Source: Pseudonocardia kunmingensis (GTDB lineage Bacteria > Actinomycetota > Actinomycetes > Mycobacteriales > Pseudonocardiaceae). Taken from it: a stretch of DNA of 64,000 nt. The translations under genes were made by a program, and so were the position numbers. The DNA lies in assembly GCF_006716445.1 (NCBI RefSeq), contig NZ_VFPA01000001.1, positions 3,100,001-3,164,000 of the forward strand, given 5' to 3'. Below, in pieces: positions 38,324-46,276 of this stretch (position 1 is its first letter; each line of letters opens with the position of its first letter). The notes under the pieces were generated by a model that ran no database searches, was not told the origin of the DNA, and worked only from the letters and a program-made list of their open reading frames with translations.

Positions 38324-39987
38324 ACGTTCTCGCCCAGGCCCAGGAGGAATCGGGCGGTGTCGGCAGCCCGCTGCTGAACATCAGCATCTTCGCCGCGTTC
38401 GTCGTGGTGACGCTGGTGGTCGTGTTCCGCGCGAGCCGGAACAACAAGACCGCCTCCGACTACTACGCGGCGGGCCGGTCGTTCACCGGCTCGCAGAACG
38501 GCGTGGCGATCGCGGGTGACTACCTGTCGGCGGCGTCGTTCCTCGGCATCGCGGGTGCGATCGCGGTGAACGGCTACGACGGGTTCCTGTACTCGATCGG
38601 CTTCCTGGTGGCGTGGCTGGTGGCCCTGCTGCTGGTGGCCGAGCTGCTGCGCAACACCGGCAAGTTCACGATGGGCGACGTGCTGTCGTTCCGGATGCGG
38701 CAGCGTCCGGTGCGCGCCGCGTCGGCGGCGTCCACGCTGGTGGTGTCGTTCTTCTACCTGCTCGCGCAGATGGCCGGTGCCGGCGCGCTCATCACCCTGC
38801 TGCTCGGCATCGACAACGAGAACGTGCTCGGACAGGGCATCGTCATCGCCATCGTCGGCATCCTGATGATCACGTACGTGCTCGTCGGCGGGATGAAGGG
38901 CACCACCTGGGTGCAGATCATCAAGGCGACGCTGCTGATGATCGGCGCCGCGGTGATCACGATCTGGGTCCTCGGGATCTACGGGTTCAACCTGTCGGCG
39001 CTGCTCGGCGCGGCCGTCGAGGCGAACCCGTCGGTGACGAGCGCGTCGGGCACGACCAAGGAGCTCGGCGACAACCTGCTCAACCCGGGCCTCGCCTACG
39101 GCGCCACCGCCCTCTCGAAGATCGACTTCCTGTCGCTGGGCCTGGCGCTCGTGCTGGGCACCGCGGGCCTGCCGCACATCCTGATGCGCTTCTACACGGT
39201 GCCGACCGCGAAGGAGGCGCGGCGCTCGGTCGTGTGGGCGATCTGGCTGATCGGCCTGTTCTACCTGTTCTCGCTGGTGCTGGGTTACGGCGCGGCCGCC
39301 CTGGTGCCGGGCGGCGCGCAGCGGATCACGGACGCCCCCGGCGGCACGAACTCGGCGGCGCCGCTGCTGGCCTTCGAACTCGGCGGCGTGGTCCTCCTCG
39401 GGATCATCTCCGCGATCGCGTTCGCCACGATCCTCGCGGTGGTGGCGGGGCTGACGATCGCCGCGTCCGCCTCGTTCGCGCACGACCTGTACGCGAACGT
39501 CATCAAGAAGGGGCAGACCGAGCCGGACGCCGAGGTCCGGGTGGCCCGCATCACCGCGGTCGTGGTGGGCATCCTGGCCATCGCGGCCGGGATCCTGGCC
39601 CGCAACCAGAACATCGCGTTCCTGGTGGCGCTGGCGTTCGCGGTGGCGGCGTCGGCGAACCTGCCGACGATCCTGTACTCGCTGTTCTGGAAGCGGTTCA
39701 ACACGACGGGCGCGCTGTGGAGCATCTACGGCGGTCTGGCGTCCTGCGTGCTGCTGATCGTCTTCTCGCCCGCGGTGTCCGGCTCGGCCAGCTCCATGAT
39801 CCCGGGCGCCGACTTCGACATCTTCCCGCTGCGCAACCCCGGCCTGGTGTCGATCCCGCTGTCGTTCGTGCTGGGTGTCGTGGGCACCTACGTCGGCGGC
39901 AGGCACCCGGTCGAGGAGGGCAAGTTCGCCGAGATGGAGGTCCGCTCGCTCACCGGGGCCGGCTCGGAGAAGGCGGTCTCGCACTGA
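38320..39987 (+). CDS. actP: Cation/acetate symporter ActP
   Basis: 555 residues, SSS family. Signatures: 'NNKTASDYYAAGRSFTGSQN', 'AGDYLSAASFLGIAGAIAVN', 'GGMKGTTWVQIIKATLLMIG', 'GTAGLPHILMRFYTVPTAKE', 'AASASFAHDLYANVIKKG', 'NLPTILYSLFWKRFNTTGAL'. The pattern is that of classical ActP, without the insertion of the two upstream symporters. It takes up acetate and probably glyoxylate or propionate. It forms an operon with DUF485 and is followed by a strong hairpin. Confidence 0.93.
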   Translation: MNVLAQAQEESGGVGSPLLNISIFAAFVVVTLVVVFRASRNNKTASDYYAAGRSFTGSQNGVAIAGDYLSAASFLGIAGAIAVNGYDGFLYSIGFLVAWLVALLLVAELLRNTGKFTMGDVLSFRMRQRPVRAASAASTLVVSFFYLLAQMAGAGALITLLLGIDNENVLGQGIVIAIVGILMITYVLVGGMKGTTWVQIIKATLLMIGAAVITIWVLGIYGFNLSALLGAAVEANPSVTSASGTTKELGDNLLNPGLAYGATALSKIDFLSLGLALVLGTAGLPHILMRFYTVPTAKEARRSVVWAIWLIGLFYLFSLVLGYGAAALVPGGAQRITDAPGGTNSAAPLLAFELGGVVLLGIISAIAFATILAVVAGLTIAASASFAHDLYANVIKKGQTEPDAEVRVARITAVVVGILAIAAGILARNQNIAFLVALAFAVAASANLPTILYSLFWKRFNTTGALWSIYGGLASCVLLIVFSPAVSGSASSMIPGADFDIFPLRNPGLVSIPLSFVLGVVGTYVGGRHPVEEGKFAEMEVRSLTGAGSEKAVSH

Positions 39988-40006
39988 CGCCGCCACCCTG
40001 ATCGCG

Positions 40007-40041
40007 ACGGGGCCGCTCTCCCGGTGGGAGGGCGGCCCCGT
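40007..40041 (+). terminator. Rho-independent-like hairpin after actP
   Basis: ACGGGGCCGC and GGCGGCCCCGT pair over about 10 bp around a CTCCCGGTGGGAG inner stem, 20 bp after the actP stop. The T tract is short (TTCGTGTT). Confidence 0.7.
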
Positions 40042-40102
40042 TCGTGTTCCGGCCCTTCTGCGCTCACCGGATCGTGACGCCCCTGCGTGCGAGGATGGGG
40101 GC

Positions 40103-40435
40103 ATGACCGGTCCAGCCGTCCCGGTGGTGTCGGTGGCGCAGCTGCCCGCCGACGCCGCGCTCCTCGACGTCCGCGAGTCCGACGAGTGGGCCGCGGGCCA
40201 TGCCCCCGGTGCCTCGCACCTGCCCATGTCCGAGCTCGCCGGGCGGATCCACGAGCTTCCCGACGAGGACCCGCTCTACGTCGTCTGCCGCTCCGGTGGC
40301 CGCTCGGCGCGGGTGGTCGCCTACCTGGCGGGTCAGGGCTACCCGGCCGTCAACGTCGAGGGCGGCATGCTGGCGTGGGCGGGTCAGGGCCGGGAGGTCG
40401 TGGCCGACGGCGGCGCCGAGCCGCAGATCGTCTAG
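40103..40435 (+). CDS. Rhodanese-like domain protein
   Basis: 110 residues, one rhodanese domain. 'ALLDVRESDEWAAGHAPGAS' is the CH2A motif and the active-site Cys lies in 'PLYVVCRSGGRSARVVAYLA'. 'YPAVNVEGGMLAWAGQGREV' completes the fold. It transfers sulfur from thiosulfate or a persulfide to a thiol acceptor; stand-alone rhodaneses of this length are common and their acceptors unknown. ATG 40103 has GAGGATGGGG just before it, which can serve as Shine-Dalgarno or -10 region. Confidence 0.9.
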   Translation: MTGPAVPVVSVAQLPADAALLDVRESDEWAAGHAPGASHLPMSELAGRIHELPDEDPLYVVCRSGGRSARVVAYLAGQGYPAVNVEGGMLAWAGQGREVVADGGAEPQIV

Positions 40436-40476
40436 CACCGGTGCACCCGTCGGCGCCCGACGCGGGGGAGGCCCGG

Positions 40477-41409
40477 ATGGGGCCGCCCTGCCCGCGCTGC
40501 GGCCGGCGCGCGCCCGCGGGAGGCGGGCCGTTCTGCCCGTTCTGCGGCCGCTACCTGGCCGCCCTGCGGTGGGTGGCCGAGCCGCCGCCGGGCGTCGGAG
40601 CGCCCCCGCCCTCGCCTCCGCCGCGCCGCTACACCGGTCCGCCGCGCTACCGCGTGCTGCCCCGCTGGGGGTTCCCCCTCGGCGGGTGGACGCCCCCGCA
40701 GCAGGAACGAGCGGCCGGCGACCCGCTGCAGGTCACGCGGTCCCTGGTCGGCACGCTGGTGCCGATGCTGTGGGCCACGTCGGCGGTCGCGCTGCTCGCC
40801 GCGGGTGCCGAGGTCTGGCGCTACGCGCTGCTGCTGGCCAGCCGCGAGTCGGCGCTGTCGGCGGGCGCCGTCGCCGCCTCCGACGCGCTCGTCGCGTCCG
40901 CGGGCACCGTCGCCCCGATCCTCACCCTCGTGGCCGGTGGTCTCACCGTGCTGTGGAGCGTGCGCGCGACCCAGGCCGCCGCCACGGCGGCGGGTGTGCG
41001 GCCCGCCCGGTCCACGCGCACGATCGTCCTCGGCTGGCTCGTGCCCGGGGTCAACCTCTCGGTGCCGGGTTCGGTGCTGGCCGAGATCGAGCACAGCGCA
41101 CTCGGCCTGCCGCCAGGCAGGCGACCGCGGCCGTCGCGGCTGCTGCTCGTCTGGTGGGCGCTGTGGGCGATGGGCGTGGTGCTCTCCGCGGTGGTGCTGC
41201 TGTGGTCGTTGCGCACCGGCGTGCAGGCCCGGGCCGACGGCGTCGTCCTGCACGCGGTGCTGGACCTGCTCGCCGCGGTCACGGCCGCGGTCACGGCCCG
41301 GCTCGTCCTGCGGCTCACCCGGCTGCTCTCCCCGGGCGGGCCGCGTCGCCGGGAACTGCTGGTGCGCGTCAACCCGAAGCCAGCTGCAGCTCCCGCAGCC
41401 CCCGCATGA
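40477..41409 (+). CDS. DUF4328 membrane protein with N-terminal zinc ribbon
   Basis: 310 residues from ATG 40477, preceded by GGGGAGG. An N-terminal zinc ribbon 'CPRCGRRAPAGGGPFCPFCG' is followed by a Pro-rich linker and about five membrane helices. 'GWLVPGVNLSVPGSVLAEIE' is the DUF4328 hallmark (polar residues within a loop between helices), as is 'WSVRATQAAATAAGV'. No function is known. Its 3' end overlaps that of the convergent P450 gene by 41 bp. GTG 40441 is an alternative start. Confidence 0.8.
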   Translation: MGPPCPRCGRRAPAGGGPFCPFCGRYLAALRWVAEPPPGVGAPPPSPPPRRYTGPPRYRVLPRWGFPLGGWTPPQQERAAGDPLQVTRSLVGTLVPMLWATSAVALLAAGAEVWRYALLLASRESALSAGAVAASDALVASAGTVAPILTLVAGGLTVLWSVRATQAAATAAGVRPARSTRTIVLGWLVPGVNLSVPGSVLAEIEHSALGLPPGRRPRPSRLLLVWWALWAMGVVLSAVVLLWSLRTGVQARADGVVLHAVLDLLAAVTAAVTARLVLRLTRLLSPGGPRRRELLVRVNPKPAAAPAAPA

Positions 41410-42592
41410 CGAAGTCCGGCCGCCGCGGCGGCTCGGCCGCCAACCGCACGTCCGGCAGGGCGCGGCGCAGCGCGTCGAGGGTGGCGGCCACCTCCACCCG
41501 GGCGAGCGGGGCGCCGAGGCAGTAGTGCACCCCGGCGCCGAAACCGAGGTGGGCGTTCGGCCGGCGGGCCACGTCGAGCTCGTCCGGGCGCGCGAACACC
41601 GCGGGGTCGCGGGCGGCCGCACCCAGCAGCGCCGCGATCTTCGTGCCGGCCGGCACGGGATGGCCGGCCACGGTGGTGTCGGCCACCGCGGTGCGTTCGA
41701 ACAGCTGCAGCGGCGGGTCGTAGCGGATCAGCTCCTCCACGGCGGTCGCGTCGAGGGCGGGGTCGTCGCGCAGGCGCCGCCACTGCGCCGGGTGGCGCAG
41801 CAGGGCCAGCACGCCGTTGCCGATCACGTTCACGGTGGCCTCGTGGCCGGCCATCAGCAGCAGCGCCGCGGTGCCGACCAGCTCGTCGGCGTCGAGGTCG
41901 GCGTCCAGCAGGTCCGTGACCAGGTCGTCGCCGGGCCGTCGGCGGCGGTGCTCGGCGAGCCCGCGCAGCGCCTCCACGAACTCGGCCGACGCCCGCTCGG
42001 CCGCCGCCCGCCGGATCCGCCCCGGGTCGGGCTCGTACATCGTGACGATCGTGTTCGACCAGCCGCGCAGGGCCGAGCGTTCCGGCTCCGGCACGCCGAG
42101 CAGCTCGGCGATGACCTCCACCGGGAGGACGGCGGCGACCCCGGCGATGAGGTCGCCGCTGCCGTCGTGGCGCACCTGCTCGGCGAGCCGGCCCACGAGC
42201 TCGTCGGCCAGCGCGCGCACCCGGGGTTCCAGGCGGGCGGTGTGCCCGCGGTTGAAGGCGCCCGCCACCAGGCGGCGCAGCCGGTCGTGCGGCGGCCCTT
42301 CACGCTCGAGCAGCGAGTTGCGGTGCAGGAGGTTGAACGCTCCGAATGCGGCGGCCGGCTCCGCGTCCACCCAGATGCGCCCGAGGTCGCGGCCGCGCAG
42401 CACCTCGGAGCACGCGGCGTGCGAGACCGCGACCGGGACGCCCAGCAGCGGGTGGTCGTGGACGGGACCGAGCGCCCGCAGGGCGGCGAAGGTGGGGTAG
42501 GGGTCGGCGAGGAAGTCCGGGTCGCCCGGGTCGAACGGGGTCAGCGTGCCCTCCGGAGGTGGTGGTGGGGGTCTCATCCTCCTCCCCGGCAC
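41369..42592 (-). CDS. Cytochrome P450 (second)
   Basis: 407 residues. I-helix 'LLLMAGHEATVNVIGNGV', ExxR 'VEELIRYDPPLQLFERTA', heme-binding 'HLGFGAGVHYCLGAPLARVE' with the axial Cys; this follows the CYP105/CYP107-like bacterial class. A Pro-rich head (MRPPPPPPEG) precedes the fold. Start choice is uncertain: ATG 42577 has GGGGAGG directly against it, so GTG 42592 is listed. No redox partner is adjacent. Substrate unknown. It is divergent from the SEC-C gene and overlaps DUF4328 at its 3' end. Confidence 0.85.
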   Translation of the reverse strand: MPGRRMRPPPPPPEGTLTPFDPGDPDFLADPYPTFAALRALGPVHDHPLLGVPVAVSHAACSEVLRGRDLGRIWVDAEPAAAFGAFNLLHRNSLLEREGPPHDRLRRLVAGAFNRGHTARLEPRVRALADELVGRLAEQVRHDGSGDLIAGVAAVLPVEVIAELLGVPEPERSALRGWSNTIVTMYEPDPGRIRRAAAERASAEFVEALRGLAEHRRRRPGDDLVTDLLDADLDADELVGTAALLLMAGHEATVNVIGNGVLALLRHPAQWRRLRDDPALDATAVEELIRYDPPLQLFERTAVADTTVAGHPVPAGTKIAALLGAAARDPAVFARPDELDVARRPNAHLGFGAGVHYCLGAPLARVEVAATLDALRRALPDVRLAAEPPRRPDFVMRGLRELQLASG

Positions 42593-42596
42593 CCGC

Positions 42597-42602
42597 TAAC
42601 GT
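42597..42602 (+). promoter_or_regulatory. -10-like element of the DUF5926 gene
   Basis: TAACGT lies 10 nt before ATG 42613, giving at most a few untranslated bases. Confidence 0.35.
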
Positions 42603-42612
42603 CTGCCGGACC

Positions 42613-43554
42613 ATGGCCAAGAAGACACGTGACAAGGCGGCGGCGCCCGCCGGTGAGAACCCCCGCCGCCCCTGCCCCTGCGGCTCGGGCAAGCGGTACA
42701 AGGCCTGCCACGGCGCCGGTGACGACCTGATCGTCACCCGCCCGTTCGAGGGCCTCGCCGCCGAGTGCGACCTGGTGGCGATGCGCGAGTTCCTGCCGTC
42801 GGCCACCGCGCCGCTGCCGCTGCGCGAGCCGGGCGCCGCGCCCGTCACGCTCGCCACGGTCCTCCCCGGCGCTGCGGCCGCGGTGGTGCGTCCCGACGGC
42901 ACGATGCTGCTGGGCATGCAGGTGCAGACCCGCTCCGGCGACCTGTCCGCGGACCTGGCGAAGGCCCTGCGCTGGGCGCAGGACGCCGAGCCGGGCAGCG
43001 CGCTGTCCGTCGTCGGGCCCGGCATCGGCGGCGAGCTCGTGCGGATCCAGGACTTCCTGGACCCGGCCGCGACGCTGGACCTCACCCTGCACCCGGACTT
43101 CGGCTGGTGGATCCCGCCGAGCGAGGACGGCAGCGAGCCCGCACCGGACGTGGCCGCGTCGCTGGAACGCGCCAACGCCGTGATCATGCCGACCGAGCCT
43201 GTCCTGGCCGAGGGCGTCCGCGCCGCCTACTGGGTGGACACCGGCTCGAAGGCGCACCTGCGCTGGGTGCGTCCGGAGCCGGAGGAGGCGCTCGTCGCCG
43301 CGCTGGCGCGGCTGCAGGCCCGCGGTGAGCTGGCCCTGGCCGACGGGGCGCGCTACGCGGGCTCGTTCCGCGCCCACGGCCTGCTCGTGCCGGTGTGGGA
43401 CCTGGACCGGGAGCTGCACGCGAAGGAGTGGGCGGAGCCGGTGGCCGCGTTCGCCACGCGCCTGGACGCCGCACTCGCCGACGACGCCCCGCTCACCGAC
43501 GCCGAGCGCCGCGCCCGCGACGCCCTCGCCGGCAAGCAGGTCACCCTGCGCTAG
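42613..43554 (+). CDS. DUF5926 family protein with SEC-C zinc motif
   Basis: 313 residues. The N-terminus carries a SEC-C metal-binding motif, 'RRPCPCGSGKRYKACHGAGD' (CPCGSGKxYKxCH), as found at the end of SecA. The rest is an uncharacterised actinobacterial domain ('VRPDGTMLLGMQVQTRSGDL', 'LTLHPDFGWWIPPSE', 'YAGSFRAHGLLVPVWDLDRE') matching DUF5926. No membrane segment or signal peptide is seen. It is followed by the 1-kb repeat-filled gap. Confidence 0.82.
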   Translation: MAKKTRDKAAAPAGENPRRPCPCGSGKRYKACHGAGDDLIVTRPFEGLAAECDLVAMREFLPSATAPLPLREPGAAPVTLATVLPGAAAAVVRPDGTMLLGMQVQTRSGDLSADLAKALRWAQDAEPGSALSVVGPGIGGELVRIQDFLDPAATLDLTLHPDFGWWIPPSEDGSEPAPDVAASLERANAVIMPTEPVLAEGVRAAYWVDTGSKAHLRWVRPEPEEALVAALARLQARGELALADGARYAGSFRAHGLLVPVWDLDRELHAKEWAEPVAAFATRLDAALADDAPLTDAERRARDALAGKQVTLR

Positions 43555-43669
43555 CCGCGAGGCAGGTGCGGCGGTGGATCGTGCTGGGTGCTGCGTGATC
43601 GGTCCGAGTCGCACGTCAGGGTCGTCGCGGCCGCTCTCATGTACCTCTCGCGCCCCGGCTCCGCGGGGT

Positions 43670-43730
43670 GATCGCCAGGAATGGTGTGAGAGCGGCAGAT
43701 CTGCCGCTCCGGCACCACTTCTGCTGATCA
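43670..43730. repeat. AGATCT-centred palindrome, locus II
   Basis: The core GAGCGGCAGATCTGCCGCTC (43690-43709) is a perfect 20-bp palindrome, flanked by GTGATCGCCAGGAATGGTGT and CACCACTTCTGCTGATCA. The reverse complement matches 25011-25073 closely, showing two inverted copies of one element. Confidence 0.75.
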
Positions 43731-43840
43731 TGGCCGGGTCGGGTTCCGCGGAACGCGCCCGTTGCATGATCAGGTCGAGCTCAGCGCTGTTTTCGGGCGG
43801 TCCGGCAGCGCTGGTGTCGATGTGACCATGGAAACCTGCT

Positions 43841-44421
43841 GTGGGCGCGCCGTTCCCGGCTCGCGACCGCTGCCGCGCGTCCGGGCTCGGGGTCTTCGGC
43901 GCGATCCCCCGGTCCCCGTCGCCCCTTTCGTGGGCGGGTGGTCGGGTTGGGGTAACTGCCGGGTGACGTGGTCGGGTGGGCGGCCGTCCCCGACTTCCGG
44001 GCACGCCCGTTTCGCGACGAGACCGTGCCTGTCGGGTGCCCGCGCATCTTGCGGTGGTCCCGTCCCAACCCCTGACCTGTGATCATCCGGCCGGTCCGAG
44101 GCCACATCCGGCCCGTGATCAGCGGGAATGGGGCATGCGCTGCAGCGCTGCAGGTCATGTCCCGGGTTCGCCGATCATGGCCGTCGTAGAGGTCCCGGAA
44201 CGGCACCACAGCAAGTTGCGTGGCACCTGGCGGGGGCGTTCTCGTCGTGGACGGGCGTGCCGGGAAGTCGGGGACGGCTGTCAGCGCGACCACGTCACCC
44301 GGTAGTTGTGCCAACAGGTCCACCGGCGCACGGAGGTTGTGCAGGGTGCCGGGCCAAACTGCGGGGGACGCCCGGGCCATGGGTGGGGCAGCTCGCCTCG
44401 AGCCGGGAACGGCGCGCCCAC
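43841..44421. repeat. Large nested inverted repeat, MITE-like
   Basis: Outer arms 43841-43863 and 44399-44421 are perfect 23-bp reverse complements. Inner arms of over 100 bp, 43952-44063 and 44196-44312, are imperfect reverse complements: GGGTGACGTGGTC versus GACCACGTCACCC, GCCGTCCCCGACTTC versus GAAGTCGGGGACGGC. The loop carries a third hairpin (44115-44178) with GGGCATG / CATGTCCC arms. No coding frame fits it. Confidence 0.75.
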
Positions 44422-44568
44422 GGCAACCCGCCCGGGCACGGAGGTCGGGCAGGGAACCCGGCCGGCCGGGGAGGCCCAGGTGTGGGTGGGGCGGCTCGCC
44501 TCGAGCCGGGAACGGCGTGTTCACGCAATCCACCCCACCCGCAGGAAGCCGCGGCAGGCGGCGGGCCG

Positions 44569-45384
44569 TCAGGGGAGCCAGCCCACCCGCCCGGAGAGCG
44601 CCGCGTAGCCGACGAACGCGACGATGTCGATCAGGGCGTGGCCGCCGACGAGCATCCACAGGCGGTTGGTGCGCTGCCAGACGCGGCCGAACACCAAACC
44701 CATCACGATGTTGCCGACGAACCCGCCCAGGCCCTGGTAGAGGTGGTAGCCGCCGCGCAGCAGGGCCTGGGCGAAGAGGGCGCGGTTCTCCGACCAGCCG
44801 AGCTGGCGCAGCCGCGTGATGAGGTAGGCGACCATCACCACCTCCTCGGCCCAGCTGTTCGCGAACGCGGACGCCACCAGCACGGGCAGCCGCCACCAGG
44901 TGTCGTCGAGCGTCGTCGGCGCGATGGTGACGCTCACCCCGACCGCGCGGGCGACGAGGTAGAGGCCCAGACCGGGCACCCCGATCAGCGCGGCGAGCCC
45001 CGCGGAGCCGAGCGCGTCCCGGCCGGGACGGGTGCGGTCGAGCCCGACGGCGCGCATGGCGAAGCCCGCACGCAGCAGCAGGTAGGCGCCCAGCGCGCCC
45101 CAGCCGACGAGCTGCAGCACGCGGGTGAGCTGCAGTGCGAGTTCGACGAGCCCGACCTGCGCGGCCGGCGCGTTCAGCGCCACCTGCTGCTCGTTCAGCG
45201 GCACCGGCTGCAGCACGGCGTCGAGCAGGGCGAGGGCGCTGCGGACGGCCGAGAGCCCGAGCGTGACCGTCAGGACGACCAGGACCTCGGTGCCGACGAG
45301 CCGGCGCGCGGCGGGATCGGTGAGGGGGGCGACACCGGGTGGCGGGGGCGCGATCCAGCTCCGGACGGCCTTCGAGCGGGGCAC
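44569..45384 (-). CDS. CPBP family intramembrane glutamic endopeptidase
   Basis: 271 residues with about eight hydrophobic segments. CPBP (Abi/CAAX-protease-like) motifs: the Glu pair with Arg in 'NSWAEEVVMVAYLITRLRQL', His in 'ALLRGGYHLYQGLGGFVGN' and 'LWMLVGGHALIDIVAFVGY'. Known members cleave prenylated or other membrane proteins or export peptides; function here is unknown. GTG 45384 is chosen because TAGCGT on the coding strand lies 8 nt upstream (45393-45398); the longer frame to 45462 would overlap the divergent gene. Confidence 0.83.
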   Translation of the reverse strand: MPRSKAVRSWIAPPPPGVAPLTDPAARRLVGTEVLVVLTVTLGLSAVRSALALLDAVLQPVPLNEQQVALNAPAAQVGLVELALQLTRVLQLVGWGALGAYLLLRAGFAMRAVGLDRTRPGRDALGSAGLAALIGVPGLGLYLVARAVGVSVTIAPTTLDDTWWRLPVLVASAFANSWAEEVVMVAYLITRLRQLGWSENRALFAQALLRGGYHLYQGLGGFVGNIVMGLVFGRVWQRTNRLWMLVGGHALIDIVAFVGYAALSGRVGWLP

Positions 45385-45392
45385 GATCGCGG

Positions 45393-45398
45393 ACGCTA
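45393..45398 (-). promoter_or_regulatory. -10-like element of the CPBP gene
   Basis: TAGCGT on the minus strand ends 8 nt before GTG 45384. It is divergent from TACTCT at 45408-45413, so two promoters share 36 bp. Confidence 0.4.
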
Positions 45399-45407
45399 CT
45401 AGCCAGG

Positions 45408-45413
45408 TACTCT
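45408..45413 (+). promoter_or_regulatory. -10-like element of the gene at 45421
   Basis: TACTCT ends 7 nt before GTG 45421. Confidence 0.45.
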
Positions 45414-45420
45414 TGGCTGT

Positions 45421-45939
45421 GTGCGGCAGCTGATCCTCTCCCCACGATGGATCGTGTGGCACCTGCTCACCCTCGGCGCCATGGCCACCTGCGGCTGGCT
45501 GGCCGCCTGGCAGTGGCAGCGTGCCGGATCGGCGATGGGCAGCGCGTTGAACGTCGGGTACGGGCTGCAGTGGCCCGTGTTCGCGGTGTTCTTCGGCGTC
45601 ATGTGGTGGCGGATGCTGCGCATGGAAGCGACGAAGCTGGAGGAAGCCGCCGACGCGGCTGCCGCCGGCGGAACCGCCCCCGACGAGGGTGCGGCCGGCG
45701 CCGGGTCGACTGTCGGGGAGCAGGCGGGCGGCGTCCCCGCGCCCGTTGCTCCCGCCGAGGCCGCCACACCGGTCCCGGCCCCCCGCACCGCCCCGCCGCT
45801 CGCGACCGCGGGCGCGCCGTCGCCGTTCGGGCCGCGTCCCCGCGGTGTCACGCTGCCGCGCCCGGCCGACGACGACCCGGAGCTCGCCGCCTACAACCAG
45901 ATGCTGGCGCAGCTCGCCGCTCGCCGTTCCGACGACTGA
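45421..45939 (+). CDS. Hypothetical actinobacterial membrane protein with disordered tail
   Basis: 172 residues. The N-terminal 70 residues carry two membrane helices ('WIVWHLLTLGAMATCGWLAA', 'LQWPVFAVFFGVMWWRML') separated by 'WQWQRAGSAMGSALNVGYG', a signature of a conserved actinobacterial family, possibly related to mycobacterial LprD (low confidence). The rest is Pro/Ala-rich and ends with a short helix 'DPELAAYNQMLAQLAARRSD'. It precedes the DUF3817 gene by 19 bp, an arrangement that is conserved in actinobacteria as far as I recall. Confidence 0.7.
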   Translation: MRQLILSPRWIVWHLLTLGAMATCGWLAAWQWQRAGSAMGSALNVGYGLQWPVFAVFFGVMWWRMLRMEATKLEEAADAAAAGGTAPDEGAAGAGSTVGEQAGGVPAPVAPAEAATPVPAPRTAPPLATAGAPSPFGPRPRGVTLPRPADDDPELAAYNQMLAQLAARRSDD

Positions 45940-45958
45940 CCGCCGAAGAGAGACGACC

Positions 45959-46276
45959 GTGTCGATCGATACCGCCCTGCTCGCCTACCGCATCGCCGCC
46001 TGGGTCACCGGCGTCGGGCTCCTGGTGCTGGTGGTCGTGGCGATGCCGCTGAAGTACATCTTCGGCCAGCCGGAGCTGGTGTCGATCGTGGGCGTCGCCC
46101 ACGGCTTCCTCTACATGATCTACATCGTGTGCACGCTGCTGCTGGCCGAGCGCTGCCGGTGGAAGCCGCTCGACGCCGTGCTGATCCTCATCGCGGGCAC
46201 CGTGCCGGTGGCCTCGTTCGTGGCCGAGCGCCGCGTCACCCACCGGGTGCGCGCCGGACGCACACCCGTCAGCTAG
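45959..46276 (+). CDS. DUF3817 family membrane protein
   Basis: 105 residues with three membrane helices. 'YRIAAWVTGVGLLVLVVVAM', 'PLKYIFGQPELVSIVGVAHG' and 'FLYMIYIVCTLLLAERCRWK' match DUF3817, including the conserved 'GVAHGFLYMIY' core. Function is unknown. The start is GTG 45959 after a weak AGAGAG. It is co-transcribed with the preceding membrane protein; its last 8 bp overlap the 3' end of the convergent DUF2470 gene. Confidence 0.87.
   Translation: MSIDTALLAYRIAAWVTGVGLLVLVVVAMPLKYIFGQPELVSIVGVAHGFLYMIYIVCTLLLAERCRWKPLDAVLILIAGTVPVASFVAERRVTHRVRAGRTPVS

Larger units (their letters stand above)
43555..44568. other. 1-kb non-coding gap with a nested inverted-repeat element
   Basis: No gene is supported. 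From left to right it holds a single copy of the 70-bp unit (43595-43650), a GATC-flanked AGATCT palindrome (43670-43730), then a nested inverted repeat from 43841 to 44421 with a smaller hairpin in its loop (44115-44178), and a further copy of the outer arm at about 44501. Long open frames here are artefacts of high GC. Confidence 0.75.

Noticed and set aside
43781..45445. Minus-strand open frame of 554 codons over the repeat element
   Set aside because: It crosses the inverted repeat and the out-of-frame part of the CPBP gene; composition is Arg/Pro-rich and no domain is present.
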